From positions 1 through 64,000 of the forward strand of contig NZ_CP141188.1 of assembly GCF_035609205.1 (NCBI RefSeq): a stretch of DNA of 64,000 bases. The letters run 5' to 3'. This DNA is from Hymenobacter sp. GOD-10R. GTDB lineage: Bacteria > Bacteroidota > Bacteroidia > Cytophagales > Hymenobacteraceae. The notes below the pieces were generated by a model, which saw only the letters and a program-made list of their open reading frames with translations, was not told the origin of the DNA and ran no database searches. The position numbers and the translations under genes are program-made. Shown here one piece after another: positions 49,157 through 58,753 of this stretch; position 1 is the stretch's first letter; each line of letters begins with the position of its first letter.

Positions 49157-51322
49157 ATGAGCACCCAAAACCCAATCGAAACTTGGGCGGCATCTCTGCA
49201 GTCGCTTGATAAACAGGCATGCCTGTACCCCGCAGAAATTGATTCGCTCGCCGCGTGGGCATTTAATCAAAGTATCTCCCCACATTCGCTGTTTAGCCAA
49301 TCAATCAACTGGCAACCCTTAGCTCGCTTGCTTGAACCGGTGAAACGCGTTTTCACCCACTACGGCTCCGATAAGCCGGATGAGGTAGAAATGCAAGCTT
49401 GTTGCCACCTAATATTGTATGAAATGCACCGGCGACAGACCGCGTTCTGGGCCTGGGATGAAACTACTTGGCTTGATATGATTGCGTTGACAAAGTCAGC
49501 ATTTGTTATCAAGCACAAACTCCGCCGTCACCAGCCCCGTCTGAAGCCCGCTACTGTACGCCTCTATTTGATGCGTTGCGCATATTTACTGAAAGAAGTA
49601 CCTGTATACGCGTTAGTTCCTATAAGGCAACCAGTTGTCGCAGCAACCAGCATTTTTGGCGCAACTGCGTTACAAGCGGCCCTTTCTACAGTAAAAACTG
49701 AACTGGCGCGTAGCGGCTGGTCAACCGAAGGATGCACGGAAGCCCTAGCCAGCAGCATCGGGCAAGCCCTACTGCATAACCGCAATCCTAACCTGGAAGA
49801 TTTAACGTTCAGCGCTGTCGAACTAGTCTACCAGCAGCTATACCGTTATCCCTCCTTACGCCGGGCATGTATCCTCTTGTCCAAGGCACTCCATAGCCTG
49901 GCGATACTGCCTCAACCTCTGATTGCGTCCCGGCAGCTCAACGTGGTGCGGCTAGGGCAAGCAGACACATTGCCGGCAGTCTGGTTTGACTTAATTGAAA
50001 ATTGGGCGGCGGTTGCTGACTGCAGTGAGGGGCTGCGAAATACGGTTAGATTCCATGCTGCCAAGGCAGGAAGGTACTCAGCGACACTACCCGGCGTTCC
50101 AGGACCAGCGCAATGGGATAAAACCATTACGATGCAATTTGTCTCCGCTGTTAAAAAGATGAACAAAGGAGAATGGGCGCACCCTCGTTTGGCAACCAGA
50201 TATAACCCAATCGATCAGGAAGTGAAACCAGCTTCCCAGGCACTATGTCTGAATTGCTTACGCCGCTTCTTCACCGATTGCCAGGAGTGGGGGTGGATTC
50301 CCAAGTTATTTATTGCACAACGCTATTTAGCTACTCCTAGATCTATTTCACGTTTATGTGGTGTTAAGCCTCGTGCTATCGAAGAAGAGAAATGGGGCAA
50401 ATTATTAATGGCCAGCTTGTCACTCACTCCGGAAGACCTTTCCGGCACGACCGCTAAACTTGCTAGTGGCCAGATTCTGCGACGGAAAGCACATTACCCT
50501 TTCCTGATGGAGCGCGCAATAGCCGTAACATGGTTGTTGGCTGGTTTGAGAAGTAACGAGATTGCAAGATTAGCGGTTGGTTGTATACGTCAAGTACCAG
50601 TTACGAAGGGTTACTCTGCCTTATTAGAAAAAGGAGCCGTTCGGGGCGCTTGCTATCTGCGCGTACCTGCTCATAAAACCGGCAAACCCTTTGACAAGGC
50701 TATCGCGCAAGAAGTTGGCGAAACGATCATGACTTGGGAGAAGGTAAGACCGCCCAGTCCTGCACGCCAGGACAAAAAAACCCGAGAACAAACGCATTTT
50801 TTGTTCCAGTGGCGCGGTGGTAACCTTGGCCCAACATACATTAATGCCCGACTTATTCCTGCCTTGTGCCGTAAAGCAGGAATAGATACTTCTGATAGAC
50901 ACGGGCCCATCACTAGTCATCGCGCGCGCGCCACTATCGCGACGCAAATGTACTTGAGCGGGGAAATGGGACTTCTCGATTTACAAAAGTGGTTCGCGCA
51001 TAAATCGCTACGTACGACCTTGTACTATCTTGATGTTCCGGATGACAAGCTATTGCAGGCTTTCATGAAGGCGAATGGGTACGTTATCGATCAGGCAAAG
51101 AGACTTGGGCAGACCACCCTGCCTGCTTCTGAATCAGTAACACCAGAAGCAATGTTCAAACATCTTGCTTCTTCACGCGCCCATTTACTGGCCTCAATAA
51201 GTAGCCTAGAAAAGCTATGTACTACTGCGACTCTTACAGAAACCGATCGGCGAACTTTCCAAGAAAATCTTGCCGCGTTAAGGCTGTTAGCGCAGCAGCT
51301 GCCGCCCGAACCTGAAGTTTAA
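49157..51322 (+). CDS. Large tyrosine recombinase, Tn554 TnpB-like
   Basis: A 721-residue protein. The N-terminal ~400 residues are helical and not recognisable individually, as in TnpB of Tn554. The catalytic domain has Arg in LLAGLRSNEIARL (about 463), Lys in VPAHKTGKPF, His-Arg in ITSHRARATIAT (about 587), His in WFAHKSLRTT and the Tyr of LYYLD (about 625). A C-terminal extension ends in a coiled-coil-like stretch (HLLASISSLEKLCTTATLTETDRRTFQENLAALRLL). The start lies two bases after the stop of the first recombinase, so the two are translated together. Tn554 elements normally have a third gene, tnpC; none follows here. Confidence 0.85.
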   Translation: MSTQNPIETWAASLQSLDKQACLYPAEIDSLAAWAFNQSISPHSLFSQSINWQPLARLLEPVKRVFTHYGSDKPDEVEMQACCHLILYEMHRRQTAFWAWDETTWLDMIALTKSAFVIKHKLRRHQPRLKPATVRLYLMRCAYLLKEVPVYALVPIRQPVVAATSIFGATALQAALSTVKTELARSGWSTEGCTEALASSIGQALLHNRNPNLEDLTFSAVELVYQQLYRYPSLRRACILLSKALHSLAILPQPLIASRQLNVVRLGQADTLPAVWFDLIENWAAVADCSEGLRNTVRFHAAKAGRYSATLPGVPGPAQWDKTITMQFVSAVKKMNKGEWAHPRLATRYNPIDQEVKPASQALCLNCLRRFFTDCQEWGWIPKLFIAQRYLATPRSISRLCGVKPRAIEEEKWGKLLMASLSLTPEDLSGTTAKLASGQILRRKAHYPFLMERAIAVTWLLAGLRSNEIARLAVGCIRQVPVTKGYSALLEKGAVRGACYLRVPAHKTGKPFDKAIAQEVGETIMTWEKVRPPSPARQDKKTREQTHFLFQWRGGNLGPTYINARLIPALCRKAGIDTSDRHGPITSHRARATIATQMYLSGEMGLLDLQKWFAHKSLRTTLYYLDVPDDKLLQAFMKANGYVIDQAKRLGQTTLPASESVTPEAMFKHLASSRAHLLASISSLEKLCTTATLTETDRRTFQENLAALRLLAQQLPPEPEV

Positions 51323-52210
51323 TGCATCTGTAGAAACTCCTTCTGCTGAAAGCATACCGCTTACCTTAGTAAAAGCCTCTTGCTTATATGAGCAGGGGGC
51401 CTTTTACTGTGATTTAACTTACCTGAGCGAGATTAGATTGGAACTTAGTGGCGTCCTAAATGGCAGTTGTCTTTCGACAGCGTCAGTAAGCACTAACGCA
51501 ACATCTTCTACTTGGGCTTATCGCTTTAACCGCACTCTTGGAAGAATCTATACGTGCCTTCTAAAACTCATCCTTACTCAATTTCATAACGAAAGTACGT
51601 TGGTGCAGCCTCCAGCAAGTAGGGCACTCACTTCTAGTCTAGTGAGTGCACCGGGGCCGTTGAATGCGGGAGGTAGTTCAACTTCCTTCTAACCGAGGTG
51701 CTTGAGGGAGGCAGCCGCCTTACCGGGTGACGAGTCTACTAGCTGCGTATGGTAGGCAACGAGCTCAGAAATCAGGGGTTGTTAAGGTACAGGGCGTAGC
51801 ACTTAATTAGGCGTTGGTTGCTGACCAGATTTTCAGTTGATTGACTAGCATAACGTAAAGAATACGTACGACCAAGTCGAGCGAGGGCAACCCAGTGCAG
51901 CGGTAAACAGGGCAGATCTGCTGGTATCAGACGTTTCAGCTAAGCAACTCACTTACCTGGTGATCGGAGTTATGCCGTGACACACTTCGACAAGCAAAAT
52001 TGCATAATAACCTTGTTGGAAAAGTGTTCGTGACCTTAGTATGCCTTCTCCTACTAGCGCACTAGGCAGAGACTTCCGAAACAACCACGATCCTTTAATA
52101 ACCCGTAAGTGTGGAGTAGCCTTAAAGATTACTAGGCTACTAATAAGAAGCTATAAGCTAGCAGGTACCTGTTGAACCGATACCTCCGATAGCTCTGGCA
52201 GATGGTTTCA
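51323..52210. other. Non-coding stretch of ~890 bases
   Basis: No gene is supported. Besides the terminator at its start it holds a perfect 9-bp hairpin, GCACTCACT (51624-51632) and its complement (51641-51649), with an 8-base loop. If the recombinase pair belongs to a transposon, one of its ends should lie here, but I see no matching end on the other side. Confidence 0.5.
51368..51408. terminator. Bidirectional terminator after recombinase pair
   Basis: AGTAAAAGCC...TTGCT and AGCA...GGCCTTTTACT form a long stem with a six-base loop and a small bulge, with A-run and T-run at its feet. It begins 46 bases after the stop of the large recombinase. Confidence 0.6.
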
Positions 52211-53428
52211 TTACGCGCGCTTCACAACGGCCTCAATTCCTAGTCTGTTTTTTTCAATCTGGAAGCCTTGTGCTAGATAGATGCGCTGAAGGTATTCCTC
52301 GAATAGCTCATTGGTTAGTTTACGCTTAACAGCTAATTCATAACCGGCCCGTACATCCGTCATGAGATAGACCACGGGGTCCACTTTCTTTTCCTTCGGC
52401 TGACCAGCCAATTGGCGTTTTTGAAGTCGCACTAGGTACTCGGGTAATTTGTAGTCATTCTTGATTGCATCGACCACGTAGCCCGCCAACGTCATTATCT
52501 TTCCTGCTTCTTTGCGTTTCTTTAATTCGGCAATTACAAAAAGTACATAATCTGGGTCAAAGTGACCTAACTCAATACGCTGTCCAACGGCGAGAATACT
52601 AGCCTCACTTACTTCAATCGCACGTAAGGCTTCCATCCATTTTGGCGTTTCTGCTCCACCTGGCTCCGGTAGACTATTTTTTCCTTTCAGTTTGGTGAAT
52701 ACAAACCTGATTTCTTGTACACCGCTCATTCCTGTCAGGGTCTTTTCCTCAAATTCGAAAGCGAGGTTTGTCTGAGCCAACTCCCTCTGAGCTACCTTCA
52801 GTACGCGAATCCGAAACATCGAAAACTTGGAATAGTCTTCTTCTAGTCCTAATAGACATTTGAGTTCATCTACCCCAAATGTGCGTTCCCCGTACTCCCC
52901 CCGCTGTTTTAGTAGCCAGTAAATACGAAAGGAGTGGGCCGACTTCAATTTTAGTAGCTGGATTAATTCGACTTGAGTGAAGTTACCTTCGTTTAGTTGT
53001 AAAAGATGGTCTCGTACGTAGTCATTGAAACGTACTTTCAAAGCACAATGCTCGCTACTGTAGCTAGCGTAGGCCATCAATGGAATTTTCTCGAAATCGC
53101 CCATATCCTCCTCTCCTGCCCGCCGCTTGCGACGTCGGGGCGGCGCACTAGTCCGGATAGTTAGCTTTTTAGAGGTGATTTTGTCGCACATTCGCTCCAG
53201 TTGATCATAATCATTGCGTGAAGGGCGACGGCCCGAGAGAGCAATGATCTCTCGTACAGGGATAAGTACTTCGTGAAATTCAGTGTCTTCCCGACGAATG
53301 CGCGAGAGCATCGCCATAAACAATCGCATCTCCAGAGTTGTGAATCCAAACCGTGCATTGACTAAGTCGTTGCGCTGCACTAAGAGCTTGCTCGAGTTTT
53401 GAGTTTCGGGGAAGAGATTTCCTTGCAT
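52211..53428 (-). CDS. rep: Rep_3 family plasmid replication initiator
   Basis: I use the ATG at 53428 (MQGNLFPETQNSSKL), about 405 residues, because the upstream 19 codons look like read-through of the leader. Two winged-helix domains of the Rep_3/RepB type are visible: LLVQRNDLVNARFGFTTLEMRLFMAMLSRI at the start of the first, and LKLKSAHSFRIYWLLKQRGEYGERTFGVDELKCLLGL in the second. The C-terminal ~130 residues are a charged extension. The protein binds iterons and opens the origin. The iteron array lies directly upstream of its start (from 53529), the normal layout. This gene identifies the region as a plasmid replicon. Confidence 0.92.
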   Translation of the reverse strand: MQGNLFPETQNSSKLLVQRNDLVNARFGFTTLEMRLFMAMLSRIRREDTEFHEVLIPVREIIALSGRRPSRNDYDQLERMCDKITSKKLTIRTSAPPRRRKRRAGEEDMGDFEKIPLMAYASYSSEHCALKVRFNDYVRDHLLQLNEGNFTQVELIQLLKLKSAHSFRIYWLLKQRGEYGERTFGVDELKCLLGLEEDYSKFSMFRIRVLKVAQRELAQTNLAFEFEEKTLTGMSGVQEIRFVFTKLKGKNSLPEPGGAETPKWMEALRAIEVSEASILAVGQRIELGHFDPDYVLFVIAELKKRKEAGKIMTLAGYVVDAIKNDYKLPEYLVRLQKRQLAGQPKEKKVDPVVYLMTDVRAGYELAVKRKLTNELFEEYLQRIYLAQGFQIEKNRLGIEAVVKRA

Positions 53429-53528
53429 GGTAATGCTGTTTACATGCCTAAGGTGAGCAATTAGTAGTAAGAAAACAATTTTCAATAGGTGTTCCCATAC
53501 AGGTTATGATTTTGTTAGGGGACTGGCT

Positions 53529-54050
53529 TTCGTGCTTCTTGTTCCCTTTCGTGCTTTTTGTTTCTCTCCGCTCGTGCTTTCCGTTCCTGAGCTTCGTGCT
53601 TTCTGTTCCTACAATAGGGAGGTGTATCGTGCTTTTTGTTCCCTAGTATCGTGCTTTTTGTTCCCTAAACCATACATTAATGGCTGATTTTCAAATAATT
53701 ATGACGCCTATAATAGGTAATAATAAGATTAATTTAAAAGGAACAACCGGTTAAGGGTAGTTTTTTAATTTAGTTAACTTGGTGATATGCAGTTAGAATG
53801 GCTAATACACAGGAGATTATAAGAACTACTAATCAGTTTTGGCACCTTCTTGCTTTTGTTCCCTGGTTTGTTTACCTAGTTGATTGGTAAGGGAACAAAA
53901 AGCACGATGTTGCTGAGATCCTGTTAGATAAAGTTGCGCGAAGGGAACAAAAAGCACGAATGGCTAAGTGAGCAAGTCTTTCAAGTCGGGAACAAAAAGC
54001 ACGAATGGCTAAGTGAACAACCCTCCGAAACAGGGAACAAAAAGCACGAA
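53529..54050. other. oriV: Iteron-type plasmid origin (oriV)
   Basis: Ten copies of an 18-bp iteron with consensus GGGAACAAAAAGCACGAA. Six lie in reverse orientation at 53529, 53548, 53571, 53593, 53626 and 53648, the middle ones degenerate. Four lie in forward orientation at 53891, 53943, 53988 and 54033. A partial copy at 53851 lies in the core. The two clusters point at each other across a ~225-base AT-rich core (53666-53890), the likely melting region. Two forward copies share the extra downstream word TGGCTAAGTG. A clear DnaA box was not found. Confidence 0.92.
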
Positions 54051-54413
54051 TTACAATTCATCATAGTACAAAAATGGAAGCAACAGATGATATGACCTAT
54101 TTAGTAAAAAAAAGCATTAAATTAATTAAAAATACGCCATTTTATGCTGTATTATGCTATTAATCAAATACTTACTAATACTCCCATCTTATTCTAGTTA
54201 ATTTATGCTGTACCTCTATATTCACATTAAAGCTTTATATTTTACCATCGTAGTCCCAACCATTATGGCCTCGATAATTCTCACCTTTTATAGGCCTATA
54301 ATGCATTATAATTTGGTTCTAAGTGGACCTAGTGAATAGGATTACGAGTACCTGCTTTCCTTTAATCCAAAGCGGGAAAACAGGCACTCAGGGTCTCAAA
54401 GATGAAAAAGATG
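54051..54413. other. AT-rich non-coding gap between origin and partition genes
   Basis: No gene visible. It includes the palindromes ATAGGCCTAT and AATGCATT close together near 54290-54315, and repeated TTATGCTGTA-like words. Part of it may belong to the origin. Confidence 0.5.
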
Positions 54414-54875
54414 TTAGCTACGCTTTTTATAACCTTTGATCTTACCCTGATTCAATACTTCATCAAGGATGTCGACCGGTAAGGGTTTGTTCGAACTTTC
54501 AAATTGGTCAAGGAAAGCACAGATAGCTTGCTCCGTAGCCTTCTTAATCTTGGCTCCAGGTTCCCAGTGCAAGTATTGACGAAGTCGCAAATAGGTCTCT
54601 GTTTTCAGCAAAGTATTAAAAGGAACCTCTTCTGGTAGTTGCTTCAGTCGTTGCGCAGTATCTTGAGGGTTCTCCTCCCCTATTGCGTTTGGCTTTCCGG
54701 CGGGCTCAGGGGAATTAATGGCAGTTATGACAGGCTCTTCTTCAATTCCAAGTGCCGCCGCTACCGTTGGACTTAGCGGCGCGGCGGGCGAAGAAGCAGG
54801 AGTACCGGTCCTAACAGGAAGCTTTCCTGCCAAGCGGGTGGCGGCTAAGCTAGAATTAAGCAGGTTTTTCGACAT
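54414..54875 (-). CDS. Small ParA partner, centromere-binding candidate
   Basis: A 153-residue protein whose start overlaps the end of the parA gene by 20 bases, the usual place for a parB gene. It lacks the canonical ParB N-terminal domain and helix-turn-helix. The first ~70 residues are Pro/Ala-rich and probably disordered. The C-terminal ~80 residues (NTLLKTETYLRLRQYLHWEPGAKIKKATEQAICAFLDQFE) look like a compact helical DNA-binding domain of the kind used by non-ParB centromere proteins. It should bind the centromere and stimulate ParA. The role is inferred from position; sequence alone would leave it unknown. Confidence 0.65.
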   Translation of the reverse strand: MSKNLLNSSLAATRLAGKLPVRTGTPASSPAAPLSPTVAAALGIEEEPVITAINSPEPAGKPNAIGEENPQDTAQRLKQLPEEVPFNTLLKTETYLRLRQYLHWEPGAKIKKATEQAICAFLDQFESSNKPLPVDILDEVLNQGKIKGYKKRS

Positions 54876-55650
54876 TGAGTTGCGCTAATATTTCGTCAGT
54901 TAATGCAGTATAGTCTTGGGCACCATTAGACTCAGGAGCAAAATCCAGGAGAGAAGCGCCCGCCATCTGAGCGTTAGCAATGGAAACATTTTCCCGAATG
55001 GATGTTTTAAGTACTGGCCCCAACTCACCGAAGTGGCTACTAATTAGTTCTACTACATCATGATGCAGTCGCCGACGATAACCAGCCGAGTATTTAGTAA
55101 AGAAGATCCCTCCTACCTGCAACCGAGGATTCAATTTGGCGTGCATGCGCGTGACGGCCTGCGCAATGTTCGACAAACCTTCGTAGCCATAAAGCTCCGG
55201 CTGCACTGGAATAAATAGTAGGTCGCTAGCGATAAGCGCCCACACAACTAAGTTACCCAGACTAGGCGGGGTGTCGAGGATACAATAGTCATACTCTTCA
55301 GCAATTAGGTCTAAAATCTCCTTAATCCAGTCGCGAGCTTCGGCAATGTGTCCAATTTGGGGTTCATAGGCAGCTAACTTTGGGTGGGAAGGCAACAGCC
55401 CAATGCGGTCATTAACTGGGTAGATAGCAGCTCGAACATCATCCTGAGTGAATTCACCTTTGAGCATCAATAAATCGCCTAAGTGAGTTCCTTCAAGATT
55501 CTGTCCAAAGGATTGACTTAAGTTTCGTTGCGGGTCACAGTCACAGAAAAGAACGCGAAAGCCCCGGTGAGCTAGCGAATAGCCAACATTTAAGGCTGAG
55601 GAGGTCTTACCTACTCCTCCTTTGTTGTTTGCAAAACAAAGAGTAATCAT
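54856..55650 (-). CDS. parA: ParA family partition ATPase
   Basis: From the ATG at 55650 the protein begins ITLCFANNKGGVGKTSSALN, which contains the deviant Walker A motif KGGVGKT, so this start is preferred over one 57 bases upstream. Switch I (CDCDPQRNLSQS) and Walker B (YDYCILDTPPSLGNL) follow at the expected places. At about 264 residues with no N-terminal HTH it is a short, type Ib-like ParA. It would position plasmid copies on the nucleoid together with the small protein encoded next to it. Seven ATACGTAT palindromes lie directly upstream. It is intact and conserved throughout. Confidence 0.92.
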   Translation of the reverse strand: MITLCFANNKGGVGKTSSALNVGYSLAHRGFRVLFCDCDPQRNLSQSFGQNLEGTHLGDLLMLKGEFTQDDVRAAIYPVNDRIGLLPSHPKLAAYEPQIGHIAEARDWIKEILDLIAEEYDYCILDTPPSLGNLVVWALIASDLLFIPVQPELYGYEGLSNIAQAVTRMHAKLNPRLQVGGIFFTKYSAGYRRRLHHDVVELISSHFGELGPVLKTSIRENVSIANAQMAGASLLDFAPESNGAQDYTALTDEILAQLNVEKPA

Positions 55651-55733
55651 AGAAGATTGGGTTGAAAGAGCCGCTAGTATAGTTACATTTTCTAGAATTA
55701 CATACATAACGTACTATGCATTTGTTGTGCATT

Positions 55734-55940
55734 ATACGTATTATATGCTCTATACGTATGATACGTATTTTATGTTTAATACGTATAAATCATGATATAT
55801 GCTGTTCATAATGATTACCAATTAAGATTATAAATTGCTTAAAGTCAGTTTAAAAGGAGAGTAACCAGATGCCTTAGCTTATGTATTATACGTATAATAC
55901 ATACTATATGTGTTATACGTATAATACAGGTCATACGTAT
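55734..55940. repeat. ATACGTAT palindrome array, likely centromere (parS/parC)
   Basis: Exact ATACGTAT occurs at 55734, 55752, 55761, 55779, 55888, 55915 and 55933: four in a left cluster and three in a right one. The fifth is the centre of a perfect 18-bp palindrome GTATTATACGTATAATAC. The array sits in the parA upstream region, where partition operons keep their centromere, and could double as the operator for parA. Confidence 0.8.
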
Positions 55941-56584
55941 AATATATGCAAAAGGAGTGTTTTGAAAGCAGGTATCACAGTAACACTTTACAAGCTCAGC
56001 ACATCACTAAGAGACCAGTGATCTAAACATTTGTAATCAGCTAGGAAAGCTGACGTTGAAGTCACACAGGCTGATAATACCCAGTTCCTCTAAGTATAGT
56101 ATGCGCAATCACGAAAGTCAGGCAGAGGTCCGATGGAAAAGAAATAGTCTGTTGAGTATAGGTATGCACTATGATAAGGCATCAATATTTTCTACTTCGT
56201 GAGTAGTGATGAAACAGTACAGTGCAGCAGCGTGCTCAGATGCATAATAACGCGAGAAGGCTTTGTAGTAGGACGAGGTGAATCATAGGAAAACCATAAT
56301 TTAATGGAGCAGTCGTTCATCAACAAGGTGCGTAGAAGGAACTTGTCCTATAACATCAGCTAATGCTGCCAAACTCGTGCTAGGGCCACTACAACGCTTA
56401 TAGGTAATGCTGTACCCGGATCCGCAACTAGATGCTTTATTTTGTAAACAGTTTCTCTGTTTAGCACTTGTCTAACTCAGGGAAGGATGGAGATGGAAAG
56501 CTCTATAGATACGCCGTTACTATCTATTTACATAGGTCTGATAACTCTTATCTAATCTACTCTTTTGAAACTCTTGCCTTTTAT
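55941..56584. other. Non-coding stretch of ~640 bases
   Basis: Lies between the palindrome array and the first of two tandem recombinase genes. I see no gene, repeat or strong hairpin in it. Confidence 0.5.
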
Positions 56585-57547
56585 CTATAAGCCAAGTTTC
56601 TGGGCCGCGTTGTGCTGGCGAATATTATCCAGGCGGGTGTAGCGACGGATCATGGCCGTGGTCTTGTGCTTGGTCTGGTTCATGACTTCCGCGTCATCGG
56701 CCCCGTTGAGCTTGGCAATGGTCACAAAGGAAGCCCGCAGGGAGTGCGCCGTGAACTTGGCGCCTAAGTAGCGTTGTACAATCAAGTTCACGTGCTTATC
56801 AGTCAGGCGCCGGTGCGTGAGGTGACTGTTTTTGCGCAGTGATACCAGTAAAGGGCCTTCACTGCGGCCGAGCGTTTTTAGCCAGCTTTGCAGCGACCGA
56901 ATAGGACAGAGCGGTAACTCCGGCGAGTAGAAGATGGCCTTCTCCTCGTTTTCGCCGAGTTGGTTGGTCTTGCTCTTTTTCAAGTCCACGAGCAACCCTT
57001 CCTCGGCGAAGCTCAAGTCCTCGATATTGAGGGCCGAAAGTTCGGAGCGGCGAAACGCCCCCGAGAAGCCGAGTAGCAGAATGACTTTGTCGCGCTGACC
57101 GGCGACGGTTTGTGCATCTATACTTTTGACAATACGCTTAAAGGCCGCTAGCGTGAACGCCGGGGCTTGCTTCTGCCGCACCCCTTTGACCCGACTGATG
57201 CCTTCCAGCAGGATCTTGAACTTCTTGTCGTCCGTGGGCGAATCGAGCCCGCGTAGGGCATGGGCCTTGCTCACGGCCGCGCAATGGCGCTGAATGGTAG
57301 CGACCTTTTTGCCGGTCTGCGCTAGGTGCGTGACAAAGCCCGCCAAGGTATCCACCGAAGCCGGTAGTGGTTCGAGTCCGTGCGCCATGCACCACGCCCC
57401 GAAACGCTTCAAGTCTCCAGCGTACGCCTTAGCCGTATTTGCGGCCCCGGACAAACCGGCTTCCACGTAACGAGCGGTGTGCTCGGCGAGCTCCGATAAG
57501 GAGGGCAGTGCTGGCGAAGTGGTGACAATTTCGGAAGAGGACTCCAT
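56585..57547 (-). CDS. Tyrosine recombinase, tandem copy 1
   Basis: A 320-residue integrase-like protein. The N-terminal core-binding domain runs to about residue 120 (SGAANTAKAYAGDLKRFGAWC, GKKVATIQRHCAAVSKAHAL). Catalytic residues are Arg in SGAFRRSELSAL, Lys in LKKSKTNQ, His-Arg in TAHSLRASFVTI, His in QTKHKTTAM and Tyr in RRYTRLD. It is paralogous to the gene at 57658, with the last ~60 residues almost unchanged. This type is common on plasmids, where it resolves multimers or integrates cassettes. A 110-base gap separates the two genes, and their upstream regions also look alike (CCTATATA then AAGGAGT). Confidence 0.88.
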   Translation of the reverse strand: MESSSEIVTTSPALPSLSELAEHTARYVEAGLSGAANTAKAYAGDLKRFGAWCMAHGLEPLPASVDTLAGFVTHLAQTGKKVATIQRHCAAVSKAHALRGLDSPTDDKKFKILLEGISRVKGVRQKQAPAFTLAAFKRIVKSIDAQTVAGQRDKVILLLGFSGAFRRSELSALNIEDLSFAEEGLLVDLKKSKTNQLGENEEKAIFYSPELPLCPIRSLQSWLKTLGRSEGPLLVSLRKNSHLTHRRLTDKHVNLIVQRYLGAKFTAHSLRASFVTIAKLNGADDAEVMNQTKHKTTAMIRRYTRLDNIRQHNAAQKLGL

Positions 57548-57657
57548 GTGCCTATATATATAAGGAGTGAGTAACGCAAAATAGGCGTCAGCTGTAAAGA
57601 TAGTGTAAGGTCCGATAATTATTACCTCTTAGGCTTTTCCAACCTCTTATCCTTTAC

Positions 57658-58644
57658 CTATAAGCCCAGCTTATGGGCGGCATTGTGCTGGCGGATGTTG
57701 TCCAGACGCGTGTAGCGGCGGATCATAGCCGTGGTCTTGTGCTTGGTCTGGTTCATGACCTCCGCGTCATCGGCCCCGTTGAGCTTAGCAATGGTCACAA
57801 AAGAAGCCCGCAACGAGTGCGCAGTGTACTGCTTCCCCAGGCGCAGCTGTACCAGTTCGTTCAGGCTGAAGGTGCTCAGCCGGCGCCGGCTCAGGCGCTG
57901 GCCCTTGTGAAAGGAGACAAACAGCGGCCCCTGGGTGCGGCCCTGCTGCTGCAGGTAGTCCAGCCAGTCCTTGACCGCGCGCACCGGGCAGCTGCGCCGA
58001 TCAGGGGCGAAGAAGATGGCTTTCTCTTCGGCTTCGCCCTTCTGGTTAGTTTTGCTGTGCGGCAACTCCACCACCAAGCCATCTTCGTCAAAGCGTAGGT
58101 GCTCGATATCAATACTGGCCAGCTCATCCCGGCGAAAAGCCCCGGCTAAACCCAGCAGCAGTAGCGCCCGATCGCGCACCCCGTCGGGTCGTGCGGTGTC
58201 AATACTGAGCAGCATGCGTTTGAAGTAGGCCAGCGTGAAGGCGGGAGCTTGCTTCTGCCGTACGCCCTTTTCGCGACTAATACCTTCCAGCAGTTCTTTG
58301 AACTGCCGGTCGTCGGTGGGAGTGGGCATGCGAGCGAGTTGATGGGCTTTGCTGATGGCCGCGCAGTGGCGCTGGATGGTGGCCACCTTCTTGCCTGCGT
58401 CGGCTAACGAGGTGACGAAGGCGGCCAGCGTGGCCACGTCGGCCGGCAGCGATGGACGGCCGTGGTGCTGACACCAGGTGGTGAAACGCAGCCAGTCGCC
58501 GGCGTAAGCGCGCTGGGTGTTGGCCGCCCCGCGCTGGCCGGTCGTAACGTAACGCGCAGCGGACTCGGCGTAGTCGTCGATACTGCGCACGGCACCCAGC
58601 TCGTGAGCGGGCAGAACCGAAAGGGAAGTAGGATCGGGCGACAT
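57658..58644 (-). CDS. Tyrosine recombinase, tandem copy 2
   Basis: A 328-residue paralogue of the downstream gene. Motifs are RGAANTQRAYAGDWLRFTTWC, KKVATIQRHCAAISKAHQLA, Arg in AGAFRRDELASI, Lys in LPHSKTNQ, His-Arg in TAHSLRASFVTI, His in QTKHKTTAM and Tyr in RRYTRLD. It is intact. The N-terminal halves of the two proteins differ clearly while the C-termini are nearly the same, so gene conversion may have kept the catalytic ends alike. The two may act together as a heterotetramer like XerC-XerD. A 15-5-15 palindrome lies 110 bases upstream. Confidence 0.88.
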   Translation of the reverse strand: MSPDPTSLSVLPAHELGAVRSIDDYAESAARYVTTGQRGAANTQRAYAGDWLRFTTWCQHHGRPSLPADVATLAAFVTSLADAGKKVATIQRHCAAISKAHQLARMPTPTDDRQFKELLEGISREKGVRQKQAPAFTLAYFKRMLLSIDTARPDGVRDRALLLLGLAGAFRRDELASIDIEHLRFDEDGLVVELPHSKTNQKGEAEEKAIFFAPDRRSCPVRAVKDWLDYLQQQGRTQGPLFVSFHKGQRLSRRRLSTFSLNELVQLRLGKQYTAHSLRASFVTIAKLNGADDAEVMNQTKHKTTAMIRRYTRLDNIRQHNAAHKLGL

Positions 58645-58664
58645 GAATAGCGAACGAAAAGAAT

Positions 58665-58688
58665 GTACTCCTATATAATAAGGAGTAC
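58665..58688 (-). promoter_or_regulatory. Short palindrome just upstream of recombinase copy 2
   Basis: GTACTCCT (58665-58672) and AGGAGTAC (58681-58688) flank an AT-only 8-base centre, 21 bases before the start codon. The position suits an operator overlapping the promoter. A shortened version occurs upstream of copy 1 near 57555. Confidence 0.5.
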
Positions 58689-58753
58689 GAAGGGAGCATA
58701 CGCGTCACCCAACATACCCGGCGACAACCCAAAGACCTTTTAAAGATAGTTGA

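Noticed and set aside
51438..51692. 84-codon frame after the recombinase pair, considered as a tnpC
   Set aside because: Ser/Thr-rich with no helix pattern or similarity to TnpC, and separated from the operon by a strong terminator.
53529..54050. Regular short repeats that could suggest a CRISPR array
   Set aside because: Repeats are 18 bp, occur in both orientations, have unequal short spacers and lie next to a Rep_3 gene; they are iterons. No cas gene is present.
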